The notes: generated by a model from the sequence alone, not told the origin. Positions 1 through 9,116 are shown, counted from the stretch's first letter. The stretch is DNA of 64,000 nucleotides from Christiangramia aestuarii (GCF_009735585.1 NZ_VJVW01000002.1:762210-826209); one strand, 5' to 3'. Made by a program: numbers and translations.

Positions 1-606
1 CTCAATAAAAGGCGAAGCATCTGAAGCGACGAAGAATTCATCTTCCCCAACTCCAATCGCTAACGGACTTCCTAATCTTGCAACTACAAGCTCATCTGGC
101 TTGGTCTTATTAAAAACAGTGATAGCATAAGCTCCTACTGTTTGGTTTAGGGCGATCTGTACCGCTTTCCCCAGTTTCACACCTTCTTTGAGGATAACAT
201 CCTCAATCAGATTTACAAGAACCTCGGTATCGGTATCACTTTTGAAGGTATAACCCCTCTTTTTCAATTCCTTTTTAAGAGCATCGTAATTTTCAATGAT
301 CCCGTTGTGAATGATCACAAGATCTCCAGAATTGGAATAATGAGGGTGAGAGTTCACATCATTTGGCTCCCCGTGGGTTGCCCAACGAGTATGCCCAATA
401 CCAACTGTACCATTGGTAGAGATCTCACTTTCCAAACGATCTTTAAGATCGGCGACCTTACCTTTGGTCTTACTCATTTTCAGGTCCTTCCCGTCATATA
501 ACGCGATACCTGCACTGTCATATCCTCGATATTCTAATCTTTGCAGTCCTTTTAAGACGATAGGGTATGCTTCCCTATGCCCAATGTATCCAACAATTCC
601 ACACAT
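1..606 (-). CDS. glmS: Glutamine-fructose-6-phosphate aminotransferase, N-terminal part (window edge)
   Basis: Makes glucosamine-6-phosphate from fructose-6-phosphate and glutamine, the first committed step to UDP-GlcNAc for peptidoglycan. About 202 codons are visible; the rest lies beyond position 1. The start at 604-606 gives MCGIVGYIG, so the N-terminal nucleophile Cys2 of class II glutamine amidotransferases is present, followed by the family motifs GHTRWATHG and HNGIIENY and by SDTDTEVL. Only the glutaminase domain can be judged; the SIS isomerase domains are outside. It is the last gene of a minus-strand group with the DUF4270 lipoprotein and the GT5-like protein, 9 bases after the lipoprotein stop, so co-transcription is likely. 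Confidence 0.96.
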   Translation of the reverse strand, partial: MCGIVGYIGHREAYPIVLKGLQRLEYRGYDSAGIALYDGKDLKMSKTKGKVADLKDRLESEISTNGTVGIGHTRWATHGEPNDVNSHPHYSNSGDLVIIHNGIIENYDALKKELKKRGYTFKSDTDTEVLVNLIEDVILKEGVKLGKAVQIALNQTVGAYAITVFNKTKPDELVVARLGSPLAIGVGEDEFFVASDASPFIE

Positions 607-615
607 TTTTTTCTA

Positions 616-2193
616 CTAATTATAGTTGGTATAATAAATCTTTAATTTAAGCCTTTTATCCACATCATCTGCCATGTTCCCATACAGTATGGTTCCCGTT
701 GGCGTAAGCGAATTCACAGAAGGGATCTGCTCCACCGGGCCGGGAGTATTTCTTACTGAAGACATTACAGAGCCTACAACATTACCTTGTTGATCTCTTG
801 CTGCCACAGCATTAATATTTGGTACTATTACAAGGCCTAATTTCACATTGTCGTCACCTTCATTAATTATGCCACTAACGTGATTTGTAATTCTTAAGGT
901 ATAGAATCGGCCATTTTCATCCTCAGCTACGGGTTGTGAGAAATTGATAAGAGAATTGTCGGGATTACCTCCCCTGTAACTGATATCCACCCCATAATCA
1001 AAAAGGAATCGATTATTGTTCAGGTCATACAGATAAAGTCTTCTTGGCTCATCTCCGCTTACCAGGTCATCATTTACATAAAAAGTAAGATTTGCTTCAT
1101 TTACCAGCAGCTCTTCTGCCCTGATAGCTTCAAGCTCGTCTTCATCAGGAAATAGTTCGATCACTGCCATACTACCTTCCTGGGCTTTTAAATAAAGGTT
1201 TTCTGCACCCATTTCGGCTGTTTGCCCAGCGATTGCCTGGCTAACACCCTCAGGGAATTCTCCGGTGAAAGTATTGAACCTGTTACTTCCTGAACCAACT
1301 CCAAGGTTGAACCTGGTTCTCACTCTCTCGGTTTCACCGTCCACTTCTAGATCTCTCTTATAATATAGACTTATACGTGAGGGGCTGTTCTGATCTGCAA
1401 AATTCAAAAGAACCTGGCTTCCTCCAGATCCATTCGGCTCTGCTTTGATCAAAAGACTGCGAATATAGTTTCTGAAATTGCCGTTATTGAGCAATTCACT
1501 TGAACCGGCCTTATCTAAAATCTTCTCCTGGAAATAATCTACCGGAAGTTTTATTCTAAGAGCAGGAGCATTAGCGATCGTGTCATTTTCTCCTTCAGCA
1601 TTAATCTCATAGGTAGTAAAGGGCAAAGGGGACGGTTTGAATTCATCTTCAACAAAAAGTGGCTCGCCCACAATGTTCTGCTCTACCTGTTCCTGCTGAT
1701 CTGAATAATATTTTTGTCTTTGCTCGAAGCCAACCTCCGGATCATAATCATTCAGGAAATATGAAGTTTCATAAATAGATAGCTTAAAGGACTCACTACC
1801 ATAAATAGAATCCAGCTCATAAACGATCTCTTGGGCCGTAGAAGCTTCAGATTGACGAGAAAAATATGGAATGGTAAGTACCACACTGTCCAGCACGGGA
1901 TTATCTCCAAAATCTGGATCTTCTGTAGACAGCGTCAATTGAGAAACTATGCTCGCCGCACCTTGCCCGTATACAGGGTTATTGGTCACCCCGAGAACGT
2001 TATTAGGCAGATTATTGGTTTGTACAGAATTAATTTTTTGAGAATATGCTTTTACCTCTACTTCTCGCAACTCAACATTTGAAGGATTGGTTATGATCTC
2101 CCCACCAACTTCGGTAAATTCTTCATCACAACCTGTAAAAGCGAAAACAACGGCCAGAAGGGCCGTCATTTGAAATAGTCTGTTTAATTTCAT
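616..2193 (-). CDS. DUF4270-type lipoprotein
   Basis: A 525-residue envelope lipoprotein of unknown function. The first 22 residues form a signal peptide with a hydrophobic core and a lipobox ending FTGC, so Cys22 is the predicted lipidated residue. The body is rich in beta-type sequence with repeated Asn/Asp-rich loops and no catalytic motif I recognise. Length, lipobox and the position beside glmS and the GT5-like gene match the DUF4270 family that is widespread in Flavobacteriia. It lies 19 bases after the GT5-like stop, on the same strand. The family assignment rests on memory of the family and its neighbourhood, not on a search. Confidence 0.8.
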   Translation of the reverse strand: MKLNRLFQMTALLAVVFAFTGCDEEFTEVGGEIITNPSNVELREVEVKAYSQKINSVQTNNLPNNVLGVTNNPVYGQGAASIVSQLTLSTEDPDFGDNPVLDSVVLTIPYFSRQSEASTAQEIVYELDSIYGSESFKLSIYETSYFLNDYDPEVGFEQRQKYYSDQQEQVEQNIVGEPLFVEDEFKPSPLPFTTYEINAEGENDTIANAPALRIKLPVDYFQEKILDKAGSSELLNNGNFRNYIRSLLIKAEPNGSGGSQVLLNFADQNSPSRISLYYKRDLEVDGETERVRTRFNLGVGSGSNRFNTFTGEFPEGVSQAIAGQTAEMGAENLYLKAQEGSMAVIELFPDEDELEAIRAEELLVNEANLTFYVNDDLVSGDEPRRLYLYDLNNNRFLFDYGVDISYRGGNPDNSLINFSQPVAEDENGRFYTLRITNHVSGIINEGDDNVKLGLVIVPNINAVAARDQQGNVVGSVMSSVRNTPGPVEQIPSVNSLTPTGTILYGNMADDVDKRLKLKIYYTNYN

Positions 2194-2212
2194 TTAAAAA
2201 TCTAACTTACAA

Positions 2213-3022
2213 TTAAGACAATACTTTCGTGTCATAAAATTCCTGATAAGCATGCGCGAAATTTTCCTTTTCGGTATATGGAAGAACTGGCTTGTTAAGC
2301 TTATCTATGTAGGTCTTCAAATCGTCTGGCACATTATCTCCGCCAATTACCACGGCATCTGAATTATCTACCGACGTTTTTAAAAGGTTCACGAAATTCG
2401 GGGTCTTCAAATGTTTTACATTCGCATTTTCCAATCCGTCGAACAACACCTTCTCACGCATCTCTTCATCTAACGTACCATCAAAGCTTTGATTGTAAAC
2501 CGAGGTCACAATTTTTGAATCCTTGAACAACGGCTCGTTCCCGTAATAGTTCCTTAAGTATAAAGGAAGCAAGGAAGATAACCACCCGTGCACATGGATG
2601 ATATCTGGTGACCAGTTAAGTTTTTTAACCGTCTCTATCACCCCTTTGGCAAAGAAAATCGCCCTTTCATCATTATCCGGGAAGAGGTTTCCATCCTCAT
2701 CTGTAAGAGTAGCCTTTCTTTTGAAATAATCTTCATTATCAATAAAATAGACCTGCATTCTTTCTTTTGGAATAGAAGCGACCTTAATGATCAGCGGCAT
2801 ATCCAGGTCATTGATGACCAGGTTCATCCCGGAAAGGCGGATCACTTCATGCAATTGATGTCTTCTCTCATTGATATTACCGAACCTTGGCATAAATATT
2901 CTTATTTGCCCACCAAGGTTATTCACCATTTTTGCAGCTTCAAATGAGGTTGATGAGATATCGGTTTCAGGTAAGTAGGGTATAACTTCAGACGAGACGT
3001 ATAACACTCTCTTATCTTTCAT
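2213..3022 (-). CDS. Short GT5-like (glycogen/starch synthase N-terminal domain) protein
   Basis: A 269-residue protein that resembles only the N-terminal Rossmann half of glycogen/starch synthase: the start VLYVSSEVIPY, the IRIFMPRFG strand and the IIHVHGWLSSLLPLYL segment near residue 145 are typical GT5 features. The ADP-glucose-binding KTGGL motif expected after the first strand is replaced by PETDI (residues 18-22), and the whole C-terminal GT-B half is missing (family length about 470-480). Such short proteins are usually labelled glycogen synthase in this phylum, but an active synthase is unlikely from this sequence. It is transcribed divergently from panC across a 110-base gap. Confidence 0.8.
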   Translation of the reverse strand: MKDKRVLYVSSEVIPYLPETDISSTSFEAAKMVNNLGGQIRIFMPRFGNINERRHQLHEVIRLSGMNLVINDLDMPLIIKVASIPKERMQVYFIDNEDYFKRKATLTDEDGNLFPDNDERAIFFAKGVIETVKKLNWSPDIIHVHGWLSSLLPLYLRNYYGNEPLFKDSKIVTSVYNQSFDGTLDEEMREKVLFDGLENANVKHLKTPNFVNLLKTSVDNSDAVVIGGDNVPDDLKTYIDKLNKPVLPYTEKENFAHAYQEFYDTKVLS

Positions 3023-3062
3023 AAATTCTTTGCTTTAGTTACGTTTCCGAATAAAAAACACG

Positions 3063-3070
3063 CAAAATTA
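3063..3070 (-). promoter_or_regulatory. Candidate -7 box (TAATTTTG) for the GT5-like gene
   Basis: The minus strand reads TAATTTTG, a match to the Bacteroidota TAnnTTTG -7 element, about 40 bases before the GT5-like start codon. No well-spaced TTG -33 element was found, so this is only a candidate. Confidence 0.4.
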
Positions 3071-3101
3071 CAAAAATTTATGCAGATTGCCAGAGAAATA
3101 T

Positions 3102-3109
3102 TAAGTTTG
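3102..3109 (+). promoter_or_regulatory. Candidate -7 box (TAAGTTTG) for the panC operon
   Basis: TAAGTTTG matches TAnnTTTG and lies 23 bases before the panC ATG. The expected TTG upstream is not at standard spacing (the nearest is 12 bases away), so this is a candidate only. Together with the minus-strand box it would make the 110-base gap a divergent promoter. Confidence 0.4.
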
Positions 3110-3132
3110 CACGCTGTTAATTTTCTAACAAA

Positions 3133-3981
3133 ATGCAGATTTTTAGGGAGAAAGATCCACTAGTACAGGCTATTCAGAAGGTAAAATCTGAAGGCAAAAG
3201 CATTGGCCTCGTTCCAACGATGGGCGCTCTACACGAAGGGCATCTTTCTCTGGTGAAGAATGCTTTAAAGGAATCGGACCAGGTTGTGGTAAGCATTTTT
3301 GTGAATCCCACCCAATTCAACAACCCCGATGACCTGGAAAAATACCCCAGAGACCTGGAAAAGGACCTGGAGTTGCTAAGCAGTCTCGGAGACATCTGGG
3401 TTTTCACCCCTGCAGCTGGCGAACTTTATGGCGAAAAGATACTTTCAGAAAGATTCGATTTTGAAGGCCTGGAAGCTGTCATGGAAGGCAAATTCAGAAA
3501 CGGTCATTTTGACGGGGTGGGTACCGTGGTAAAGCGTCTTTTTGAGATCGTAACACCCAACAAGGCCTTTTTTGGAGAAAAGGATTTTCAGCAACTACAA
3601 ATCGTTAGAAAACTTACCGAGAAGACCGGTCTGCCGGTAGAGATAGTAGGCTGCCCAATCTTAAGAGAAGAGTCCGGGCTTGCAAGGTCTTCAAGAAATG
3701 AACGACTTAGTGATCAAAATCGTAAAAAAGCGGCGTTCATTTACGAAACCCTCAAGGAAGCCAAAGAGCTATTTGGCACAGAAAGTGCTAATTACATTAC
3801 CGAATGGGTAGAAAAAAAATTCCAGGAGCACCCATTTTTAGAGCTGGAATATTTTGAAATCGCCGACTCTAAGACATTGAAAAAAATTACTCATAAAGAA
3901 AAAGGAAATCAATACAGAGCATTTATTGCCGCCTATGCAGATGACATCAGGCTTATAGACAATATTGCTCTGGACAATTAA
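3133..3981 (+). CDS. panC: Pantoate--beta-alanine ligase
   Basis: Joins pantoate and beta-alanine with ATP to make pantothenate for coenzyme A. The 282-residue length is normal. Family motifs are all visible: VPTMGALHEGHLSL (residues 23-36, with the HIGH-like HEGH), FVNPTQFNNPDDLEKYPR, GEKDFQQLQI and the KMSKS-like SSRNERL region. It starts with ATG and is followed after 8 bases by panD, which makes the beta-alanine it uses, so the pair forms a small pantothenate operon with the genes downstream. Confidence 0.97.
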   Translation: MQIFREKDPLVQAIQKVKSEGKSIGLVPTMGALHEGHLSLVKNALKESDQVVVSIFVNPTQFNNPDDLEKYPRDLEKDLELLSSLGDIWVFTPAAGELYGEKILSERFDFEGLEAVMEGKFRNGHFDGVGTVVKRLFEIVTPNKAFFGEKDFQQLQIVRKLTEKTGLPVEIVGCPILREESGLARSSRNERLSDQNRKKAAFIYETLKEAKELFGTESANYITEWVEKKFQEHPFLELEYFEIADSKTLKKITHKEKGNQYRAFIAAYADDIRLIDNIALDN

Positions 3982-3989
3982 TTTAAAAA

Positions 3990-4340
3990 ATGCAGGTTCA
4001 CGTAGTAAAATCTAAAATTCACCGCGTAAAGGTTACAGGAGCAGATTTGAATTATATTGGAAGCATCACTATAGATGAGGATCTAATGGAAGCAGCCAAT
4101 ATTATTGAAGGTGAAAAGGTTCAAATAGTAAACAACAATAATGGAGAGCGTCTTGAGACTTATGTGATCCCGGGCCCTAGAAATAGTGGGGAGATCACCC
4201 TGAACGGTGCCGCCGCCAGGAAAGTAGCCAAGGGAGATGTTCTTATTCTTATCGCTTACGGAATCATGGATATAGAAGAAGCCAAGAACTTCAAGCCTTC
4301 ACTGGTATTTCCAGACGAAGAAACCAATCTTTTGAAATAA
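3990..4340 (+). CDS. panD: Aspartate 1-decarboxylase
   Basis: Decarboxylates L-aspartate to beta-alanine, the partner substrate of PanC. At 116 residues it has the normal size of the pyruvoyl proenzyme. The self-cleavage site is visible as YIGSIT, with Gly24-Ser25 the processed bond, and Lys9/His11/Arg12 precede it as in the family; the second conserved block is [11 protein letters not shown]. It follows panC by 8 bases and is followed by the flippase-like gene after 4 bases, so it is almost certainly in one transcript with both. Confidence 0.97.
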   Translation: MQVHVVKSKIHRVKVTGADLNYIGSITIDEDLMEAANIIEGEKVQIVNNNNGERLETYVIPGPRNSGEITLNGAAARKVAKGDVLILIAYGIMDIEEAKNFKPSLVFPDEETNLLK

Positions 4341-4344
4341 GCCT

Positions 4345-5310
4345 TTGAAAAAGAAGATCATCAAAATATTAAAAATCAGTATCCCCTTATTTTTGGGGAT
4401 TTTTTTGGTCTGGTATTCTCTGGGCAGCTCCACCCCACAGGAGCGCGAGAACCTGTGGCAAAGCATCCTGGATGCGAACAAGTTCTGGATCCTGGTATCT
4501 TTCCTCCTTGGGACGATCTCCCATTTTTCAAGAGCCTATCGCTGGAAGTTCATGTTGGAACCTATGGGCTACAAATCTTCCCAGGCAAACAGGTTCATGG
4601 CCGTGATGGCCGCTTACCTCGCGAATTTTGGCATTCCCAGGTCTGGTGAGGTGTTAAGGGCAGTGACCATGTCTACCTACGAAGATGTTCCTTTTGAAAA
4701 AGGCTTCGGAACCATCATTTCTGAACGTGTAGCCGATCTTTTGATCCTGATGCTGGTAGTAGGCGTAGCCCTGGCCTTCCAGACAGACCACCTGCTGGCT
4801 TATTTACAGGAGCAGAATATCAAGCCTCTTAATACCTTTCTGATCTTTCTGGGTCTTGTAGGAATCATAATCCTGGGGCTGAACATCATTCGCCGCTCCA
4901 ACTGGCTTCCATTTAAAAAACTGAAAGACCTGGCGAAAGGACTGCTGGAAGGCATGAAAAGCATCCTGAAAATGGAGCAAAAATGGGCTTTTTTATTTCA
5001 TACCGTGTTTATCTGGAGCCTTTATTTACTAATGTTTTTCGTGATCCAGTTTAGCCTCCCCGAAACCACCAATACCCCTCTTGGTATCATAATGGCCGCC
5101 TTCGTGGTTGGCTCCTTTGCCGTTTCTGCAACTAACGGTGGGATAGGCGTTTATCCGCTCGCGGTAGGTGGTGTTTTGATCTTTTTCGGCGTTCAAGAGA
5201 ATGCCGCAGAAGCCTTCGGATGGATTTCCTGGGCCACCCAAACCGCTGTAGTCCTGCTTTTTGGGGGCTTATCCTTTATTTTTCTCCCCCTTTTAAACAA
5301 TAGGAAATAA
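4345..5310 (+). CDS. Flippase-like membrane protein (LPG synthase TM region / UPF0104)
   Basis: A polytopic inner membrane protein of 321 residues with about eight hydrophobic segments and no soluble domain. The pattern RAYRWKFML near residue 67, NFGIPRSGEVLRA and SERVADLLILM near 130, and GGIGVYPLAVGG near 270 belong to the family related to the membrane part of lysylphosphatidylglycerol synthase. The aminoacyl-transferase half is absent, so a lipid or lipid-linked precursor flippase is the usual guess; substrate unknown. It begins with TTG only 4 bases after panD, which supports translation within the pan operon. Confidence 0.82.
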   Translation: MKKKIIKILKISIPLFLGIFLVWYSLGSSTPQERENLWQSILDANKFWILVSFLLGTISHFSRAYRWKFMLEPMGYKSSQANRFMAVMAAYLANFGIPRSGEVLRAVTMSTYEDVPFEKGFGTIISERVADLLILMLVVGVALAFQTDHLLAYLQEQNIKPLNTFLIFLGLVGIIILGLNIIRRSNWLPFKKLKDLAKGLLEGMKSILKMEQKWAFLFHTVFIWSLYLLMFFVIQFSLPETTNTPLGIIMAAFVVGSFAVSATNGGIGVYPLAVGGVLIFFGVQENAAEAFGWISWATQTAVVLLFGGLSFIFLPLLNNRK

Positions 5311-5345
5311 TAATTACCTTGTAGGTCCGAATCAATACTACACCT

Positions 5346-6494
5346 ATGAAACGATTATCCCTTTTGCTGATGGCAATCTTATTGCCATTAGTGAGCATTT
5401 CCCAGATTAAATACGAGAGTTTTTCCTCGCAGAAACTCGGGGAAACCAGGCAGATAAAGATCCAGCTGCCACGTAATTACGAAAAAAACACCGAGAAAAG
5501 ATATCCTGTAGTCGTCGTCCTGGACGGGGATTATTTATTCGAACCCGTGGCAGGGCTGGTCGATTATTATTCCTATTGGGATGATGCTCCAGAAATGATC
5601 GTTGTGGGCATCAACCAGGATGGAACCCGCATGAACGACACTTACTATTCAGACCAGAATTTTTTGCCGGAAGGAAAAGGAGCCAAATTCTTCGAATTCA
5701 TCGGGATGGAACTTCTGGCGAAACTGGACCAGAATTATCGCACCGCAAATTTCAAGATCATCGTAGGTCATGATTTTACGGCAAATTTCATCAATTATTA
5801 TCTTCTAAAGCAAAACCCGATCTTCAAAGGCTATGTCAACTTAAGCCCAGACCTGGCTCCGGAAATGGCCAACTGGGTCACCAGCGCCCTGAACAAATCT
5901 GAATCGAGAAAATGGTTCTATATGGCTACCGGTAGCGATGATGTCCCTGATCTGAAGGATAATATTATAAGCTTTGATGGGCAACTCAAGGGTCTAAGCA
6001 ACGAACTGGTAGGATACAAATTCGATAATTTTGAAGATGCTACCCACTATTCGCTGGTGGGAAAGGCCATCCCTTCAGCCATTGAGAGCATGTTCGAGAT
6101 CTACCGTCCTATTTCAACAAAAGATTATAACGAGACCCTGTTACAAACTTCGGTCTCTCCTTCTGCATACCTGGCGGAAAAATATAGTACTATCGAAGAA
6201 CTATACGGAATTAAAAAGAAGATAAGTCTTAACGATTTTATGGCCGTTTACCGCGCCATAGAAAAAACCAGGAACTGGGAAGAGTATAAAGAGTTATATA
6301 AAATGGCTTACGACTCATATCCGGGGACTATGCTGGGCACCTATTTTGAAGCCAGATACGAGGAAGAAACAGGCAACCCAAAAAGGGCGATGAGGATCTA
6401 CCAGAATGCCTATGGACAGAAGACCATCGCGTTTTTAGATTCAGATTTTATGCTTGAAAAAGCCGATGCGATTAAAAAAGATTTCGGTTATTAG
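5346..6494 (+). CDS. Esterase-fold (alpha/beta hydrolase) protein lacking the nucleophile Ser
   Basis: A 382-residue exported protein: residues 1-19 are a signal peptide (hydrophobic run ending SISQ). Residues about 30-250 look like the putative esterase family of alpha/beta hydrolases (VVVVLDGDYLF, then EMIVVGINQ). The nucleophile elbow, normally GHSxGG, reads GHDFT with Asp143 in place of Ser, so hydrolysis by the usual mechanism is doubtful. The last 100 residues resemble a short helical TPR-like tail. It lies 35 bases after the flippase gene and 19 before radA on the same strand. A binding role or an unusual hydrolase are both possible. Confidence 0.75.
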   Translation: MKRLSLLLMAILLPLVSISQIKYESFSSQKLGETRQIKIQLPRNYEKNTEKRYPVVVVLDGDYLFEPVAGLVDYYSYWDDAPEMIVVGINQDGTRMNDTYYSDQNFLPEGKGAKFFEFIGMELLAKLDQNYRTANFKIIVGHDFTANFINYYLLKQNPIFKGYVNLSPDLAPEMANWVTSALNKSESRKWFYMATGSDDVPDLKDNIISFDGQLKGLSNELVGYKFDNFEDATHYSLVGKAIPSAIESMFEIYRPISTKDYNETLLQTSVSPSAYLAEKYSTIEELYGIKKKISLNDFMAVYRAIEKTRNWEEYKELYKMAYDSYPGTMLGTYFEARYEEETGNPKRAMRIYQNAYGQKTIAFLDSDFMLEKADAIKKDFGY

Positions 6495-6513
6495 CGCAAA
6501 ATTGATCATCTAA

Positions 6514-7878
6514 ATGGCCAAGGTAAAGACCACTTATTATTGTCAGAAATGCGGAGCTCAATATGCCAAATGGCAGGGAAAATGTAATTCCTGCGGCGAC
6601 TGGAACACCATAGTCGAAGAACTGGTTCAAAAGCCAGATCCCAAGGACTGGAAGACTTCTGCAAAGAAAGAAGCAAAAAAAGCGGCCAATCCTTTATTGA
6701 TCGCCGAGATCGAAAACACACCTCAAAACCGGATGAATACCGGTAATAATGAGTTAGATCGCGTGCTGGGTGGCGGCATCGTGCCCGGATCATTAACCCT
6801 TCTTGGAGGTGAACCCGGGATTGGAAAAAGTACACTCTTATTACAAATTTCACTTGGCTTAAGATATAGAGTACTGTATGTTTCCGGCGAAGAAAGTCAG
6901 CAGCAGATCAAGATGCGGGCAGAACGCATCAATCCGAATCCTGCAAACTGCTTCATACTTACAGAAACCAAAACCCAGAATATCTTCCGGCAGGTAGAAG
7001 AAGTAGAGCCGGAGGTGGTCATTATAGACTCCATCCAGACACTGCATAGCGACTATATCGAGAGTTCCCCCGGCAGTATTTCCCAGATAAGGGAATGTAC
7101 GGCAGAACTTATCAAATTCGCCAAGGAAAGCAATACCCCGGTCATCCTGATAGGCCATATTACCAAAGAAGGAAGTATCGCCGGGCCAAAGGTACTGGAA
7201 CATATGGTGGATACCGTTCTTCAATTTGAAGGTGACCGTAACCATGTTTACCGGATCCTTCGAGCGCACAAGAACCGTTTTGGTTCTACCCATGAACTGG
7301 GCATTTACGAGATGCAGGGCAGCGGCTTACGCGAGGTGATGAACCCTTCGGAGATCCTGATCTCCAAAAATGATGAGGACCTTAGCGGTACAGCCATCGC
7401 TTCTACCCTGGAAGGAATGCGTCCACTCATGATAGAGATACAGGCTTTAGTGAGCACAGCCGTTTACGGCACCCCTCAACGTTCAACCACCGGCTATAAT
7501 GCGAAAAGACTTAACATGCTACTGGCAGTTCTCGAAAAACGTGCGGGCTTCAGGCTGGGTGCTAAAGATGTTTTCCTGAACGTCACCGGGGGGATAAGCG
7601 TAGACGACCCGGCCATAGACCTGGCGGTTATCGCGGCCATACTTTCTTCTAATGAAGACATCGCTTTGGAAAAAGATACCTGCTTTGCTGCTGAAGTTGG
7701 ACTGGCCGGTGAAATAAGGCCCGTAACCAGGGTAGAGCAAAGGATACTGGAAGCTGAAAAACTTGGTTTTGCCTCGATCCTGGTTTCCAAGCAAAGCAAG
7801 ATCCCTAAATCTGATTATAAAATAAGGGTCATCAAGGTCTCCAAGATCGAAGATGTGGTAAGCCACCTATTTGGATAG
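6514..7878 (+). CDS. radA: DNA repair protein RadA
   Basis: A RecA-like ATPase that drives branch migration in homologous recombination and acts in the cytoplasm. Order of parts in 454 residues: a C4 zinc finger with Cys10, Cys13, Cys24 and Cys27; a Walker A motif GGEPGIGKST near residue 95; Walker B VVIIDSIQTL near 170; the RadA-specific KNRFG motif near residue 254; and a C-terminal Lon-like domain including NVTGGISVDDPAIDLA. Length and all motifs are normal. It is the last gene of the plus-strand run that begins with panC and ends at a strong terminator 12 bases downstream. Confidence 0.97.
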   Translation: MAKVKTTYYCQKCGAQYAKWQGKCNSCGDWNTIVEELVQKPDPKDWKTSAKKEAKKAANPLLIAEIENTPQNRMNTGNNELDRVLGGGIVPGSLTLLGGEPGIGKSTLLLQISLGLRYRVLYVSGEESQQQIKMRAERINPNPANCFILTETKTQNIFRQVEEVEPEVVIIDSIQTLHSDYIESSPGSISQIRECTAELIKFAKESNTPVILIGHITKEGSIAGPKVLEHMVDTVLQFEGDRNHVYRILRAHKNRFGSTHELGIYEMQGSGLREVMNPSEILISKNDEDLSGTAIASTLEGMRPLMIEIQALVSTAVYGTPQRSTTGYNAKRLNMLLAVLEKRAGFRLGAKDVFLNVTGGISVDDPAIDLAVIAAILSSNEDIALEKDTCFAAEVGLAGEIRPVTRVEQRILEAEKLGFASILVSKQSKIPKSDYKIRVIKVSKIEDVVSHLFG

Positions 7879-7890
7879 AACAACATAAAT

Positions 7891-7923
7891 AAAAAACGGT
7901 CGAATAATTTTCGACCGTTTTTT
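7891..7923. terminator. Bidirectional intrinsic terminator between radA and the aldo/keto reductase
   Basis: A perfect 14-base stem (7891-7904 with 7910-7923) around a 5-base loop, GC core CGGTCGAA, flanked by A6 on the left and T6 on the right, so it can stop transcription from both sides. It separates the convergent radA and aldo/keto reductase genes. Confidence 0.9.
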
Positions 7924-7950
7924 ATTTAATTCATTTTTTCTTTCAGGAAA

Positions 7951-8988
7951 TCAGGGTGCGGGATTAGGGATCGCGGTATGTATCTTATCGATCTCCTCCA
8001 GGATCTCTTCAGATAAAACCACATCGATACTGGCTATATTTTCTTTAAGCTGCCCCATACTGGTCGCTCCTATGATATTACTGGTTACGAATGGCTGCTG
8101 ATTCACGAAGGCCAACGCCAGGTGCGTCAGGCTCATATCATACTTGTCTGCAATTTCTTTATAGGCCCTGGTCGCTCTTACCGCCTCTTCGTTAGAGTAT
8201 CGCTTGTATTGCGGGAATAAGCTCAACCTGGTATTCTCCTTAATTCCGTCCAGGTGTTTTCCACTTAAAGTTCCCATTCCCAGTGGAGAGTAAGGAAATA
8301 GACCAACATTTTCCCGATGGTAAATTTCGGTAAGCCCTATTTCGTCTTTCCGGTTTAGTAGGTTGTAAGGGTTTTGCACCGTCACTGGCTTTGGCAGATC
8401 AGAACGCCTGCTTTCTTCCAGGAATCGCATTAAACCATAAGGAGTCTCGTTAGAAAGACCTATCTGTCTTATCTTTCCTTCCTTCACAAAAGCATTCAGA
8501 TTTTCCAGCACCTCCCTGAAATTATCCTCCCACTCTTCATTTTCCTGGTGTTCATATCCCAGCTGACCAAAAAAATTAGCATTTCGCTCCGGCCAGTGTA
8601 ACTGGTAAAGATCTATATAATCTGTCTGAAGTCTCTGCAGGCTTTTTTCCAAAGCATCCTGGATAGCCTCTTTATGGAATCCAAGTTCCGGCCTGATGTG
8701 AGAAACCATATCAGAAGGTCCCGCCACTTTTGAGGCAATAACCACCTCGTCCCTTCTCCCGGTCTTTTTAAGCCAGGTTCCAATAACACTTTCGGTACTA
8801 CCCTGGGTTTCCGGGCGCGCCGGCACCGAGTACATCTCGGCAGTATCAACAAAATTCACTCCCTGGTCCAGGGCATAATCTATTTGTTTATGGCCTTCAG
8901 CCTCGGTATTCTGCTGGCCCCAGGTCATGGAGCCCAGGCAGATCTTACTAACTTTTATATCGGTATTAGGGAGCTTGGTATATTTCAT
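7951..8988 (-). CDS. NADP(H)-dependent aldo/keto reductase (Tas-like)
   Basis: A soluble TIM-barrel oxidoreductase of 345 residues that reduces carbonyls with NADPH; substrate unknown. The N-terminus KYTKLPNTDIKVSKICLGSM, the FVDTAEMYSVP segment carrying the catalytic Asp and Tyr, the DLYQLHWPER segment with the catalytic-region His, and the C-terminal IIGATSMGQLKENI cofactor region are typical of the Tas/YajO branch. The insertion with NANFFG between residues 130 and 160 is also common in Tas. It stands alone, convergent with radA. Confidence 0.92.
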   Translation of the reverse strand: MKYTKLPNTDIKVSKICLGSMTWGQQNTEAEGHKQIDYALDQGVNFVDTAEMYSVPARPETQGSTESVIGTWLKKTGRRDEVVIASKVAGPSDMVSHIRPELGFHKEAIQDALEKSLQRLQTDYIDLYQLHWPERNANFFGQLGYEHQENEEWEDNFREVLENLNAFVKEGKIRQIGLSNETPYGLMRFLEESRRSDLPKPVTVQNPYNLLNRKDEIGLTEIYHRENVGLFPYSPLGMGTLSGKHLDGIKENTRLSLFPQYKRYSNEEAVRATRAYKEIADKYDMSLTHLALAFVNQQPFVTSNIIGATSMGQLKENIASIDVVLSEEILEEIDKIHTAIPNPAP

Positions 8989-9108
8989 AATTCTCTTTCA
9001 ATAGGCCTGCAATTTATAAATAATTAAGCCGTTAAGAAAACCCGATATTGCCTTAAATAACCGGTTTATTTCCATAAAGATTCAGTTTAAAACCTTGTCG
9101 ATTTTTGA

Positions 9109-9116
9109 TATATTTG
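9109..9116 (+). promoter_or_regulatory. Candidate -7 box (TATATTTG) for the PfkB-family kinase
   Basis: TATATTTG matches TAnnTTTG and lies about 65 bases before the kinase ATG, in the 192-base gap shared with the divergent aldo/keto reductase. A TTG lies upstream but at short spacing, so the call is tentative. Confidence 0.4.

Noticed and set aside
2213-3022. A glycogen synthesis locus
   Set aside because: Only a half-length GT5-like protein is present, without the substrate loop, and no glgB, glgC or glgP gene is in the window.
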